DNA from: Orbilia blumenaviensis
Lineage: Eukaryota > Ascomycota > Orbiliomycetes > Orbiliales > Orbiliaceae
DNA: 64,000 nt
Reading direction: 5' to 3'
Assembly: GCA_036872755.1 (NCBI GenBank)
Contig: JAVHNS010000006.1
Span: forward strand, 1,550,001 to 1,614,000
The first letter of the stretch is position 1. Every line of letters starts with the position of its first letter. This document shows, piece by piece, positions 34,370 through 47,800 of the stretch. The notes under the pieces were generated by a model. The model was not told the origin of the DNA, ran no database searches, and saw only the letters and a list, made by a program, of their open reading frames with translations. Position numbers and translations under genes: made by a program.

Positions 34370-34391
34370 TTTTTTTTTTTTTTTTTTTTTT
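34370..34391 (+). repeat. 22-base T homopolymer
   Basis: Uninterrupted T in the 3' flank of the F-box gene. Confidence 0.9.
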
Positions 34392-35683
34392 CTCTTTCAT
34401 TACATAATTGCATTTCTTCATTTCTCAAAGCACAAAGTTAGATACTGCGAAACGATTTCATATCCTGTTGTCGTCGATTACTTTATTAGTACTATTTTCC
34501 CTTTTCATTTTTCCTTCAAGGCGTTCAATAGGGGTAATCAAAAGAACCAAATTCACGGGAATGTATTATTTTTTCTTTCTTGTTCCTTCGTTCTGTCTTC
34601 TTCTCCATCCACGCGCAATTGTACAAGCTGGGCTACCTATTGTCGTTTTTTCCATTCATATGCCTTCCCTTGCCTTGCCTTTATTTAGTTTTTTTTTTTC
34701 CTGTCCCCATCGTTTCGAGCCCTTGCACGTAGTATGTACGAAAAAACTTCAATCGTAAATGTTAATAATGGTAATATACGTAATCCAGCGAGTTCAACGC
34801 CTCCATCTCTCAAAAAAGAATACTTATATCTCTTAAACCAAAATAATCAATCTCGTAGCCCCCCCTTCCCAACATTCTAGATTTCATCCATACGTAATCA
34901 TGATTAATGCCAAATCAATCGCCAACCAGCTCGGACTCCGGAGAATACTACCAATACCAATACCGGTATGCCAAATACCACATGGCTCGATCATACATGC
35001 ATCTCCACAACGTTATACCCACCCCTTCCTAACGAATATGCCAGGAACCAAAAAGCACGCCGAAAAAAAAGGCGGGTACCGGGTACCGGGTATACGTACT
35101 CCATCCCGCGCCCAATCCACATACTGCTTTGTAATTCGCTTCGGAACGGACACAACATTTGGGTTCCGAACCGCGAAAAGGTACCCACCAGCTCACGTTA
35201 TCCATCCCCTCAAACTCTCTTTCATAAAGAATTAAAGAGCAGTCAAACAAAAAAAAGCCTTACAAATCAAACTTATATGCCACATGCAAACCGCTTACAA
35301 CCCGGCCTGTTTTTTCCTAACATACCGCCCGATAGAAAAAACATGACTTACTTAATCAACATTGTTTGTTTTTTAGGGTTTTGGTTTTTTATTCAGCCGG
35401 GTTTGTATCTTTTTTGTTACAGAAGCCGAGGGTATATGCAGCGCACCTTGCATCCGCGTATTCGTACAGAGTTAGCGCAGCGCAGGAATGGCGTTGAACA
35501 GTGCAGGAATTGTATCATACGATATATATTTCTTTAACTATGATTTCCACAGTTACAGCGACAGAAATTCAAGGCTTAGCTCCGCTTAAGTAAGTAAGTA
35601 GGTAGGTAGCTTAACGGGATGAGGATGTATCTAACAGCAGGGGTTTCAAATACTCTGCCTTCCCCCTCATCCGTCATGAAGTC

Positions 35684-35690
35684 TATATAA
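35684..35690 (+). promoter_or_regulatory. TATA box of the GST gene
   Basis: TATATAA lies 140 nt upstream of the ATG at 35830, followed by a C/A-rich leader with almost no G. This is a typical fungal TATA promoter. Confidence 0.6.
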
Positions 35691-35829
35691 ACTCCAATCG
35701 ATATCCCCAATCGCAATCCCCTCAAACATCCTCGATAACATCTACCTACATACAAACTTCAAGGCCCCAAGCCCACCAAAAAAATACAACACCCCCCAAC
35801 ACAACCCCCCAAAAGCGACAACCGCCAAA

Positions 35830-36680
35830 ATGTCCATCCCCTCCGACCTCACCATAACCCTCTACTCCAACCCCGCCTGCCCCTACGTCCACCGGGCGCT
35901 CACCACCCTCCACGAGCTCTCAATCCCATTCACACCAGTCTTCATCGACCTAAACACCCCCCGTCCAGAATCCTACCTAAAAATAAACCCACGCGGCACA
36001 GTCCCCGCCCTAACCTACACAACCCCATCCCTCAACAACGGAAAACCAGTAATCATAAACGAAAGTCTTATAATAATCTACTTCCTAACAGACCTATTCC
36101 CCAACCATCTCATCCCCACCGCCGGGAGTGTAGAAGGTGCGACTGAAAGAGCAAGGATTGCGTATTTGATTGATACTTGGGGGAATAAAGTCGGTAGCTT
36201 GTTTTTGAAAGCTACGTTGGCGAGCGTTAATGGTGCGGACGCTGTGAAGGAGGCGGTTGATGCTGCTGTTGCTGCTATTGAAAAGGAAATTGAACCGTTG
36301 CTTGAGAAGTTGGAAGGGGATGGGGATGGTCCGTTTTTGGGCGGGAAGGATAGGTTCACACTTGCTGAGGTACGCATTAACCCGCTATACACACACAGAG
36401 AGACCTAATTTTATATAAAACATACTAAATACCATGCTTAAAAACCTCATAGGTGGCGATAGCACCCTTCATCCTCCGCACATTCACCCAAGCAAACGAT
36501 GATATTCTGCCATCATCGTTCAAAGAGAGGTTGCTCGCTCTACCAAACTTTGGAAAATGGGCGAATGAGGTGCTTAAGAACGAGAGCTTGTTGAAGGATT
36601 GGGATGTACCAAAGTTTTTGGAGGGTACTAGGAGGAAACTGCAGCAGTTTAAGGATGGGGCTTTTAAGCCTAAGGTCTAG
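35830..36680 (+). CDS. Glutathione S-transferase
   Basis: Two exons, 35830-36369 and 36453-36680, with an 83-nt intron (GTACGC...TAG), giving 255 residues. The thioredoxin-like domain starts with LYSNPACPYVHRAL. The Cys in CPYV is in the position used as nucleophile by omega-type GSTs. PRGTVPALTY provides the cis-proline, and NESLIIIYFLTDLFP the glutathione-binding Glu-Ser. The helical C-terminal domain follows from about residue 100, with the conserved FLGGKDRFTLAEVAIAPFI at the exon junction. Expected activity is glutathione-dependent thiol transfer or dehydroascorbate/glutathionyl reduction rather than classic conjugation. The protein is cytosolic. The first part of exon 1 is strikingly C-rich and the second part G/T-rich in synonymous codon use. 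Confidence 0.9.
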
Positions 36681-37570
36681 GTTTGTGGATTTGTAGACCA
36701 TATAAGTAGATATAGGTAGATATATATCATGGTGGTATGGGGTTTAATGGGCGGGAAGCTTCAGATTAATCAAATTGAATTTAATAAATGAGAATCTTAA
36801 GATGCATCTATTCTCGTATTATTACCCTGAGTCTATCGTCATAATTCAAGCTTCAACAGATCACGTCTACCGCAGCGAACGACTACGTGTGTTTCAACTC
36901 AATTAATAGAAATTAGCATTATCATTGATTTCTCCTAATAGTCATATAAGGCCACAATTCCCCATAAGTTTGTTTCCCCGTCCCAAATAAATGCCGTATT
37001 TTTGAATTTTTGCCATCGACACAACCGCCACGCAGTATAAGCCCATCCCCGCGTATTCATCAGTTAAAAGGATATTGATCAAGGGAGAAAGGAAAAAAAG
37101 AAGAAAGAATTGACACAGGAGGAAGGAAAAAAAGAACCAAAAGGAGTAAAAGTAGATACAGGAAGGAGTTTTAAAAAAAGAAAAAAGAGAAAGGGGAAGT
37201 TTAGTCGAATAGTCTTGTTTCTCAAAGAAAAAAAGGGCCCAATCTTATGTTTTTATTTTTTCGGGGACAAGAAAAAAGAGGAAACTCAAAAAAAAAAAAA
37301 AAAAGAACCAGAATTGAACATGTATAGGATTAAAGTGTATTGAGCTTTCTTGCCCTCGGTGGTTTTGTATTTCACAGCTACAGCCACCGTTGATGAAGTG
37401 TTCGCCTTGAAGGGGTATTGACAAGAAACGAATGGTGAGAGAAGGGGAGAGAGATATAGTATGTCGAGTAATTTATATTCCCACCTGCTAGCAGAGGGAT
37501 ATGTTGAAGGTCACCTTGTAAGGTCGAAAACCTCAAGACGAATGACAGTCTCCTGCAATCATCTCAAGAT
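36681..37570. other. Convergent intergenic region
   Basis: Shared 3' space of GST (+) and ELO (-). The + strand is purine-rich at 37080-37320 with several A runs. An open frame at 37110-37343 is lysine-rich low complexity and is not called. Confidence 0.5.
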
Positions 37571-39090
37571 TTAAGCCTTCCTGGAGCGGGTGACTGGGCC
37601 ACCCGGGCTTGGAGCACGAGCACGGAGCTCTCCGTTGCTAGCTCCATCGACAGTGGTGGAGAGGGCGTTCTGGCTGGGCTTAAGAGTAGTCGGTGTCTTC
37701 ACAACGTTCTCCAAAGCAGCGTCAGAGAACTTAGGATCGAGGCTGATGGTTCCGTTCGAGATAGACTTGCGAGCAGCTCGCTTTCCAGACTTCTTGTATG
37801 TAGCCAAGTAGAAGGAGATGAAGAGGACGAGGTAGGAGGACAGGATACCCATGCCGGCGATGGCAGCGAATTCCTCACCAGCACACTCGCCAGCGCTGGG
37901 CATCCACTTGAAGTAAGTGGAGGTGAAGTAAGTGTAAGAAGCGAAGTAGACGAAGACTATGAAGCCATCTTGCATTAGTCGAGATTGCTGCTGAGACATC
38001 GGAAAGGGCCGAGCGCGGGAAGTGGGTCATTTATCTTACCAAGATCAATGATGAACTGAGCAATCTGGAGCCTGGTGATCCACTCCTTCCACCAGACGCG
38101 GATACCACGGGCAGAGAGGAAGTAGTACCAGTACATCACAACATGGACGAACAAGTTGATGGTGATTGGAACCCATTGCTACGAAGCCAAACAGTCAGCA
38201 TGCTATCCATCTACAATTGCATATTCCGAGATCAATCAACTCAATCAGGGGACTTACAACAGAGGTTGTTCCAACGAGCTGGGTATAGCACAACAACGCG
38301 GTGGCGCCGTGGTGGTAGGTGTGGAGGAAAGCTATTCACACATAGTCAGCAACAAAATCCCATCATCATCACCACCAATCACAATCCGGAATCAAACTTG
38401 AGAGGAGGAGAGGATAAAATAAAGATAAAGAAAAACTTACTCAATGGCTTCTTCTTCAAGAACAAGAAAACGGTGTCAAGGAGCTCGAACTGCATCATCC
38501 CGTTAGTCATACATCCTCCCGGTTTCCTGCGTGGCTAGCTGCATGAAGCAGCGACAGCTCCGTCATAGAACGCTTACATATTTCGTCAAATAGTTCAACT
38601 AAGAGGAAAAAAAAACAAGTACGTTAGCATCACGATTCCTGCGCAAAACATCGAGACTCCGAAAGCAAAGCAAGCTCAGGGGAAGCGTGAAACTTACGTA
38701 ATAGATGACAACGAGTTTCTGGGTGTACGAGTTGATATTGCAGATACCATAGAACAATCCGTTACGAAGCAAAATTGGAATCAACTGCTCCATTGCCAAA
38801 GCCAAAAGCGAGCCGGAGAGAACAGTTAGGAAGACATTATGGATCTGGAACAGGGCGTTCAGTCGCAGTGCCTTCCTATCAGCCATGATGGCCTTTCCGC
38901 CGAAAATAACGACATAGTAGACGGCAATGATCGCCAAGGCATGGGGAAGAGTCGAGACAGGCGTCTTGCCGTGCACGAACTCGAACTCCTCGGCCGGGTA
39001 GCCGACGACCAATTCAAAAACTTTCGAGAAGATTGGCCATAGGTGAATACCGAAGGGCCGGTCTATGGAAGGGATTGGAAGGGACGACAT
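37571..39090 (-). CDS. ELO-family very-long-chain fatty acid elongase
   Basis: Six exons on the minus strand: 39090-38698, 38598-38578, 38489-38441, 38331-38258, 38178-38040 and 37968-37571, for 357 residues. Introns are 71-109 nt. Exon 2 is only 21 nt and encodes LNYLTKY, which is expected before the ELLDTVF motif. The histidine box HTYHH is at residues 158-162, followed by [20 protein letters not shown]. Multiple membrane spans and a lysine-rich C-terminal region ([11 protein letters not shown]) fit an ER enzyme. It catalyses condensation of malonyl-CoA with long-chain acyl-CoA, the first step of elongation for sphingolipid fatty acids, as yeast Elo2/Elo3 (Fen1/Sur4) do. Which yeast paralogue it matches is not decided. 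The leader at 39110-39310 is pyrimidine-rich in the sense direction. Confidence 0.95.
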
Positions 39091-42000
39091 GGTTCTCTCT
39101 CTCTTTCTTTTGTTTTATGTTTACTGTCCCTAAACACGGGGAGGATAAAAGGGGGAAGGAAACTGGTCGCGAGACTATCGTTATTCGTGTTCCTAGTATG
39201 TGGCTCAGGTGACAGGTGAAGAAGAGGAGGGAGAGGCGGAGAAAGGTGAGGATGATGGAGGAGACGAAGAATAAGATGGAGAAGAGGGTGATGAAGAGAT
39301 TCGAGCAGGTTCAGGAGTCGGAACCAACGGATACGAAGGGAGGTAGAGCTTTTAGACTCTGTTGGAGAGACGGACACGGGGACTGGACGAGCAACCACAC
39401 CCACAACACGAAGGGGAAAGTCTCGGCAGGCTTATGTCGGTGTCCTCCTCGACAGGGCACGTCTTATCGAATGGCAGGTCGACAGGTGCTGTGGGCGTCC
39501 CTTCAATCTGCCTGATTTTTCGGGGTGTCGCGCTGGGGAGCACACGTCTGCGAGTGCAGGGCCTGTGTCTCACAAGGACCTGTTCGGGGATGGTATGGAT
39601 GGATCGTATCGAAAAGGAATGACAAGAGCTGGACAAACAGTTGACAAGCAAGAGCAACCGTTCGAATCTAGCCGACGTTATATTGTTATTTTGATACTCG
39701 TCCGCGTCCTAATTCGAAGGTTGACCTTCTATGAAGAATAGGAAGATGAATAAAAAATTTTAATGAGAAGAAGACACGAAGATGGAAAAAGACAGAAAGG
39801 GCGTTAAAAGTTTAACTGATTACAAGATCGATTCGATTGGAACTGGGGAAAGTATTCCTCAAGTCTACAAAGGCGAAGGAACGAACAGATTATAAAGGAG
39901 AGAGGAGGAATAAGAAAACCCTGGCCAAAGAAACCTCCCGCGCTGTTCAAGTTCGATTCCAATGGGGAGCTAGATCATGCACACGCCAGGAGAGGAGGGC
40001 CTAGGATTTTCGATCTAACGAGAGCGAGGAATTTTACATCGACTAGTTAAGCTTGCTCACGAGAGGGAGAAAAAAAAAAAAAAAAAAAAAAAAAAGCTTC
40101 AATTAGGAATAAACTCAATTACGAAATTACATGCGAGGTGTCCGTTCTGTATGTGCATGTACCGTACATGTACATACATACGTCCATCATATCCCCTTCC
40201 TTCGTTGCATCTTCCTTTTTCCTTCTCTTCGCAAAGGAAAAATAAAATAAAGGTCCCGGCATGCGCATATATGCGTGCACATGCAAAGGGGCTGCAAAAA
40301 TCATAAACAAACATCCAGGTCCCCAAATCAATCGATCTAGGTTGAGGCTGTCTTCTGGCTCGGTTCGCCCGTCATATTGCATATTTCTGTGGCGGAAATT
40401 GCTGGGGTGCAGCTAAACTCCAGACCAGCCGGTGCTTAAATCCCACCACCAAGCAGCAAGCCTGGTTAAAAAAAAATCCATCGAATAGGAAAAGGCGATT
40501 TTTCCCCATTAAAATTGCTGGGTCATCTTTATTACATCCCGCATATGACGGCAGTCGGTTGGGTCGTTCATTAGGCATGTGAACAAACAGGAAAAAACTA
40601 ATTCCCCAGCTAAGTTACTATTAGTTAGCGGGTTTTCTTCCGTGTTCAACTGACCCAAATCGACGCTCCATCACGAAGCCCAAAACTGGCCTTTCCATTG
40701 GCTATGAAACCGTGGACGTGATCACTAAAGTAATTAATACATTAGTCCCTCCTTCCCAAAAACCACCCCCAAAACCATGGCATTCCTCGAAAATAGCAGT
40801 TCTGCGAGCCGAGGTTCAGTTTTTCAGACATCTTCACGTCAAGTCTTAAGTCGGGGTTTTATCCCTCTAAGGCTTCGAAGGAACCCACTTGACGTATTTT
40901 ACCTAAATGTTCGGACCGACATTCTTCCGCTTCCGCTGTCATGAGTTAAAATCGAAATTGACAATAATAATAACTAATAATATCTGATCCATGGACGTTT
41001 AATACTCATTGAACCAGGTCGTCAACTTGTAACTGCTGGCTTGCGGGGGTGCGCGCAACACAGTCGACCATGGCAGACGTTTGGCAGGTGATGTATCTTG
41101 TTATATGCCGACGGGTTACGCCGTGCCAAACCATGGTACGGAAAACCCGGGTGGGACCTTGCCCCTCTCCAGCGGAAAAGAGAGTTTGGTTTGCAGCTTT
41201 TCTAGAATATCCGGATACCGGTGCCCACGAGACAAATACTGACATTAACATCATCATTTCAGCCCGGCCGGCGAGCACGTCTTGGTGTTTTAGACATTTT
41301 GATCCTAGTAGCGTATATAGCACCCGCCTGTAAATACACTCTCATCACCAACAATTATTATGAAATGGATCCTTTCACGGACCAGTGATACAATTGCAAA
41401 TATTACATTGCAATCTTCTCGTGCGATCAACAGCCTAGCTCATTGTTATCAAGAACGTCGTTGACCAATGCTGCCCCAACGAATTAATTATGAAGACGGC
41501 ACAAGTGGCGCCTTGGTATAGACCCGTGTGCCGAGTTAGTCGTTGACGGTTACACACAATCACAACCTGCACATCACAGAACGAGGGCACACCCTTTGTA
41601 CTACCATCGACTGTCTCGCCCAAATCCGGATCCATGTAAGAAAAAAAATACGTATACAATTAATTACGATTGCACTATAAGGCATCTCCCCATCTAGACT
41701 GCACATCTATCACTCTTGACGCTGTACTATACGCCCCTTACTTTCATGCAAGGCTTAGCTGTAGGTGCAGGTGCTCTTAGATCCATTGGCTACCTTCATT
41801 TCGTAATTTCATTCGTCGAGAATTCTATAATATTAATATAATAATATCAATCTATGGGCCTAGTAGGATATATACGCCGGGTTGTAGGTGTCGACTGTTA
41901 CGGACTTGCAGCCTTGTGTACGCATTATCATCATCACGACTCCGTTTACCGGTATTATACCATGTCATGATATCATAGCCGTTGGCCTAAACGAGTCAGT

Positions 42001-42703
42001 TCTTTGAAACCGATAGGCGAGAGCCTACGACCACCAGGGGCGGTGGGGGGCTGTATCCTCATTCATATAAATATTGACGTGTTCCTCGGGACCCCATAGC
42101 AGGCCACATAATCGATTTCGGGCAACCTACATCGATATCGGTTATGAGATACTCTATCTTATACTTGACCTCGTTATGTGTGTTATATATGCTCACGGAT
42201 CTGGCAATAAGGGTGCACTTAAGCCATATAGGTGTTTATCCTTTTTTCATTCATTCCCCGCATCACATCACGGGTCTCCGCCAACTCCCAGTTTTTCTCT
42301 CTTTATTTTCATCATTTCATCCGACAAATCCAACGTTATGTTGTTTTTTTTGTAAACAGCAGAAAAGAGAAAGGTGACAAAAAAAAGAGTATATCCAATA
42401 AGAAAAGTTAGAACAATAAAAAAAAAGAGGCGAAAAGGAAAAATAATTGTAAAAAGCAATTACGCAAGAGTTTTCTTTACAGTTCGACAATTCCGCGGGG
42501 ACCCGAGAGGGTAATCCTCCCGGTCATTAGGTTTCGACCAGGAGATATCAACCGCCAGGTATTCCGCGGAAAAGATTATCTAACACACAAGAAAAAAGGG
42601 AGTATTATACTCCCTTTCCTGCTGCTAGCTATATTCATATACCCCACTTCGTTCCACCGAATACCCCATCATACACCCATTTGTGTCGTTATATGTACAC
42701 CCT
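39091..42703. other. 3.6 kb gene-free region between ELO and COX6
   Basis: Starts with the ELO leader and promoter; 39215-39310 is purine-rich on + and so CT-rich in the sense of ELO. It contains a 26-A run at 40070-40095 and scattered ATGTACAT words at 40150-40175. No ATG-started frame is convincing, and no RNA gene was recognised. Confidence 0.5.
40070..40095 (+). repeat. 26-base A homopolymer
   Basis: Uninterrupted A in non-coding DNA. Confidence 0.9.
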
Positions 42704-43651
42704 TTACTTCTTAGCGGCAGGTGGGTACAGCTCCTCGGCAAGCTGCACACCAAGCTCCTCTCTTAATGGCTGGAGTTCCGAGAGGTACTGCTCGTACTGG
42801 ATGTTGTTCTCGACCTTGGCCCTGATGCCTATACATATTCCAAACCGGAAAGATTAGTCCCATTATGATTCCCAGATATAGATACATTTACGCATCTATA
42901 TTTGATATAGCGATTGGTTGTATGTTTATATCGCACCTTCGAAGATTCTAACGGCAGTGGGGAAGTCATTCACCCGCCTGGCGGCACGGAGGGCAGCCTC
43001 GATGACAGAGGTAGATGGAACAAGATCGTATGCGAAGCAGTTGTTCAGGTTTCGCTATATCAATAACGGATGGTTAGCGAAAACATTGCGCCTATTATAT
43101 GATTATATATCGGACCGAGGATAAAAAGAAAAGAAAGGGAAAAAAAAGACCCGGTATCAGAAGTACACACCTGAAGCTCGAAAACGTCCTGGACACCGTC
43201 GAATTCCTTCTCATATCTATAACAGACGAATCGTATCAGCCAAACCGTTTCGATCCAATTGAGTATTCTTCCGTCGTAGTCGGGGTAATATAAAATGTGT
43301 ATATGTGTATATAAAAAAATGTTGTTTTATATCGCTTCCGTACACCCGCGATTCGGTTCTCGTTCAGGACAGAAACACCGGTTGGTTGTTTATCCCCACA
43401 GAAGCAAGAAGAATAAAAACGGTGATGCTTCTTCCCCCGTACGATCCCATTGAAATATTTCCTCACCTGGCAGTAAATTCCTCGAAGGTCTCTTCGTCAT
43501 GGGCACTCGAGTAACCCCTCACACCCAATGTCGCCGAGGGAGCAGCATATCGAGAGACAATGGCACGAGGAACGGTCGCCGTTCGGAGGACGGAGAGAGG
43601 ACGGGTAGCGACAGCAGCCGAGGTAACTAATCTGAAGATTGAGGAGGACAT
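42704..43651 (-). CDS. COX6: Cytochrome c oxidase subunit 6 (Va homologue)
   Basis: Four exons on the minus strand: 43651-43467, 43216-43171, 43054-42937 and 42828-42704, for 157 residues. Introns are 250, 116 and 108 nt. The N-terminus is a mitochondrial targeting sequence rich in Arg, Ser and Ala (MSSSIFRLVTSAAVATRPLS). The mature part starts around SSAHDEETFEEFTARYEKEF and contains the conserved DVFELQRNLNN, FAYDLVPS, ALRAARRVNDFPTAVRIFEG and REELGVQLAEELYP. Cox6 is a nuclear-encoded matrix-facing subunit of complex IV, the terminal enzyme of respiration. The phases of all three introns agree with the protein. No anomalies. Confidence 0.96.
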
Positions 43652-44076
43652 GGCTGGGTCTGTAGATGTGAGTCGGTTTCTGTAGGGTAGGGTGGCAGGT
43701 ACTTGTTGGGTATATGTAATGTCGTGAAGAAGAGTGGCTGAGAAGAAGAGGTGGTATTTCGGGTGTTGCGGGGTTTTTATTGGTGGAAAGGGTGTTTTTT
43801 TGGGTGGGATAAAATTCTTAACAGGGAATCCGAACGGGCAGGATTTGAAGACAGAAAGACGAACGACGAAAGGAAGTGATGATGATAACTCTTTCTCTTT
43901 GCTTTACTACTAGCAGGCTAGAAGGAAGATGAAAAGAGGTCGGCGGTGAGAACCGGGGTTGGTTTTAATTCGGTGGTTTGGAGGGAATATCCGGAACAGG
44001 TACTGCGGCAAGCACTATACTCTACTATGCAATGCTATACTATCCGGCCTACGTACTATCTAGGTACTGATAGAGA

Positions 44077-44110
44077 GAAGGAAAGAGAGAGAGAGAGAGA
44101 GAGGAGAGAG
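44077..44110 (+). repeat. (AG)n microsatellite
   Basis: A run of GA dinucleotides with minor interruptions. Confidence 0.85.
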
Positions 44111-44396
44111 CGTGTGAGGTTCGATTCCGGACGGCGGTGTGGTAGTAGTAGTTTCTTACTAGGTACTCTCTCTCCACCATTCATCCCGCTTCTTTCTCTT
44201 CTTCTTCTTCTACTAATCAAATCAATCTGCTTCTTCTTCTTCTTCTGCTTCTCGTTCTGCCTCTTCTTCTTCCCGGGCTAGTTAGACTAAAACTCTGCTT
44301 GCTGGTGCTGCTGCTGCTAAAAGTTACAGCAAGAACAACCGGCGGCCTCAAACTGGAACAGGCCTTCCTCGGAATCTGATCCCAAAGCGAAGTGAG

Positions 44397-44425
44397 AAAA
44401 AAAAAAAAAAAAAAAAAAAAAAAAA
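44397..44425 (+). repeat. 29-base A homopolymer
   Basis: Uninterrupted A followed by CATGACATGACATGATG, a short tandem of CATGA. Confidence 0.9.
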
Positions 44426-44838
44426 CATGACATGACATGATGCTGCTGCCACTAGCCTTCTCGCGGCCATTGACCAATCAACACCACGGGAGCTCATCCC
44501 TGGCCTGTAATTGTGGGCTCTGGTATTCGTTGATCCTTCCTCCTGCCCGGGTTCTAAGCATTTAAGCACAGCAAAATGAATAGTAGTCAGGAAAATCGAT
44601 ACGATACAAATTTATTAACTGGAGTAGCGTTGCAGGCGCTGTAAAAACTTGGCCGATACGGAATACCCGAGCGTAGTATAGTATAACACTTACGGTTGCG
44701 GTTCTAGACTCTCTTATCTTCTAACGGCGCTTACATCATCAAAGCGTGATATCAATCCGGCTTCATGTCGGAATTTCTGGTATTGTATTGCGGAGGGGTT
44801 ATAATAGTTGTGGTAATAATAATAATACTTCGGGCTCG

Positions 44839-47800
44839 TTAGAGTGCCGACGATATCGTATCCAGATGCATGTCACTCCAGTCCACCACCCCCACTCGCC
44901 TCCTCTTCGTCGACACATCTTCCCCACAATGGTCTCCAGTTCCAGTTCCAGTCCTGATATCAGTTATATCTTTCATCTTCTCTAGTATCCTCCAGCTGTA
45001 GACTTCCACTGTTATTTTTCGTCTTGGTCGAGTCCTGCTCAACCTCTTCAGAAATGTTGTAATCTCCTCCCGCTGCGCCTCATCAACCAGCAGGATCGCT
45101 TTTTCTTTCGCTCTACTTAACATCTTGATCTCCTCGCCCGCTGCTAGATCCTTACAGCTTCCATGGCAATTTACTTCCAGGGTTTTCAGAAGTTCTTCAA
45201 CATGTTGTCTCTGCGACAAGCATTCACTCAAATATACTCGACTCTGAAACAAGGGTGAGGTCGACACTGCTAACTGCTGGCTATCTTGTGTCTGCGTAGC
45301 TTCTGGGTCTTCTATTCCGTCTCCTGCCGACTGTTCGTTCTCCGATATCTGTGATAACGGCCTCTTCCGCTTCTGAGATGACTGCGATTCACTCTGCGTG
45401 GTAACCTGTGAAGCTCGGAATGAAGGCTGCGATTCAAGAACAACAGGCGTCCACTGCCTCACAGCCGCCAACTTGCTCGTCGTCTGGGAATCTGCCTCCC
45501 AGGCCGGCTTCACCAGCATCCCCTTAGGTTGCTGCTGCTGCTGCTGCTGTTCTCTTGTGCCATTGGGTCTAACCTGTCGTCTTTTTCTTCTCTCAGCCGA
45601 CGCTTTAAGCTTTTCTTCCCATTCTTTAATCTCATCAATACAATCATCCGACACCGTACTCGCTTTATCTCCCATAACTTGCAACTCCTCAAACGTCACT
45701 GCCTCAGTAAACCCCCTTTCCTTATGTATCTTCTGCACTCTCGGCCAGCGAAGAGTCCAGTAATTCGAAAACGCGGCTTTGTCGAACCCTGCACCAAAGC
45801 ATTCTAACACAAGCGGTGAATTGAACAGGAAGTCCGGTTCAGAGAAATGGCTATCTAACGGTAGGACTTCGTAAGTGGTATCTGGACTGTTGGAGTACTC
45901 GACACCATGGAAGTATCTGTGAGATTGAAGGAATGTGAGGTCGGCTTGGGTGAGGTTGTAGGACACTGTGAAGACAATTTTGAAAATTGGCTTGGCCGAC
46001 TATATTTATATTTATATTAGCGTGACCGCATTCAGAAGACGTTGAGAATGGCCCGCTACTTACCGACGTCACCACTTCCCGCTTATTAGTCAGGCAAGCG
46101 GCATAAAACGTATTTGCATCAGTCGGATCCACTGAATCGTCGTTAGCGTCGTTCTTTCATATATAGCCTAATGGGGGGGAGACCGTTTTAAGACTTACAC
46201 CCTCTTTCAACCCCCCTCTTCCCTCCACACCTGCCTCCCACCACCACAAAATCCGCACTGTCTCCAAACCCCGGAATATAGTCCCTCTTAAGCTTAACCC
46301 AGTAATTCCCAGTGCCTAGGCCCCAGCCAACATATCTCCCCTCCACAGGCTTCATCACAAACCCTTCCCACTTCAATCCAATCCCCTCTGCAAAAGTCTC
46401 AAGGAAACTATCCCGAGCGTCCGGTCTCGAGAAATCTATAAGTTTGCGAGTCACCAGCTCCGCTTTATTCTCTATCCTCTGAACCAACGACTCCAAATGA
46501 TGTCTTCGCGCAGTGTAAGTGTTAATCGGCGTGCATATATCATCTAATAAAATGCAATCAAAGAACTTCAGCATAACATGCTCCGTCGTCTGGTGTTTCC
46601 GCACCACCGACAAACTCGTCCCAACATACGTTCCAGACCGCATGACATGGTTGCGTATGCTATGGAAACTGGCGATTCTGTCTTCAGCATCAGAATACAC
46701 TAGAAACTCGGCTTCGAGGATACACCGTTGTTTTATCTTCCGTTTTGAGGGGCTGTCGAGGTTTAGGCAGTCTCGGATTATCTCATGGCAACTTATTCGA
46801 TCTTGTGTCGAATCACGGCCAGATTTGCTATATATTTTTATTTGATTGTCTTTGTCCTTTGTGAGGTCGATGTGGATTTGGCAGTATTCTACTGTCGTTA
46901 GTATCACGAGTTTCAACCGCTTTCTGTATTAAGGAGAGGTGGGACGTACCGCCGTCATATTTCCTCTCCAAAGCCCACGTCTTCTTACCCGCCATCCTGA
47001 TCACTCGCTCGCAACTAAGCGCTTTCATGAACACTGGCCGTCCAACTTTAACACCCATCTCTGGTAACAAGAGCCTTTCTGCAGCCTCCCTGAGCTCTTC
47101 CTCATCCTCGGGACTAGGTAAACAGGGAAACAGTCTAAAAGTCTTACTCCCCAGCACAGATAATGCAGACTCTAACTGTCCCCGTATCCGCCATATCTCT
47201 GGTAACAAAAAGTGAAATTCGCGGAATAGGTTATCCGGTTCGAGGGTCACTGGTAAAAGGGACTTTAATATTATACGAGTAAACCACTTTGCATCACGAC
47301 TGGAAAGACGCATGTATATCCTCCCGAGGAGGAACTGACGGGTCGGAATACCGTTTCTGTTGGTGTTTTTGTTACCGGTGGTACCGATAGATGGGAGGAG
47401 CGGTTTACTCCTCACATTCTCTGAATCTCGAATATCGGAACTCGAAAACCGACATAATGAGGCAAGCTCGTTGAGCACCTCTTCGATCTCGGAAATAGTA
47501 ACGGCGTTAGACGGTAATATCACATTTTCCTGGTAAAAAAAAATTCCAAATTTATAAGGTTTTCAATTCTTATCGAAACTATTCTTTCTCTTCTTCTTTT
47601 TCCCCTTTGAAGACGATGATTTTTGAAACATACACTCATAGCGAATACCCTTTCCACGCATTCTCCGAGGTCTCGATGGTGGATATTACCCCTCCCACCG
47701 GTTCTCCATTCTTTTAGTTCTTCGATTCTGCCTCTGCCGAAGCACATCGCCGCTGAAACTGCAGTGATCAACCCATCCTCCTTGAAGCCGTATACTCGGT

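Larger units (their letters stand above)
33968..35829. other. Intergenic region upstream of the GST gene
   Basis: Holds the F-box 3' UTR, a T run at 34370-34391, a GGGTACC tandem (about 2.7 copies) at 35074-35090 and, from 35560 on, the GST promoter with TAAG/GTAG tetranucleotides and a TATA box. The open frames at 34900-35540 have no conserved look and are not called. Confidence 0.5.
43652..44838. other. Intergenic region between COX6 and the ligase gene
   Basis: The COX6 promoter is followed by simple sequence: an AG run at 44077-44110, CT/CTT-rich DNA at 44165-44275 and an A run at 44397-44425. The last 250 nt are the ligase 3' flank. A GGTTCGATTCC match at 44117 is not part of a tRNA. 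Confidence 0.5.

Noticed and set aside
34900..35537. Overlapping frames of 111 and 189 codons upstream of GST
   Set aside because: They arise in C/A-rich DNA, overlap in two frames and show no domain or signal. The first parts lie within repeats such as GGGTACC.
44114..44128. Perfect tRNA B-box GGTTCGATTCC
   Set aside because: The upstream sequence is an AG microsatellite with no A-box or stems.
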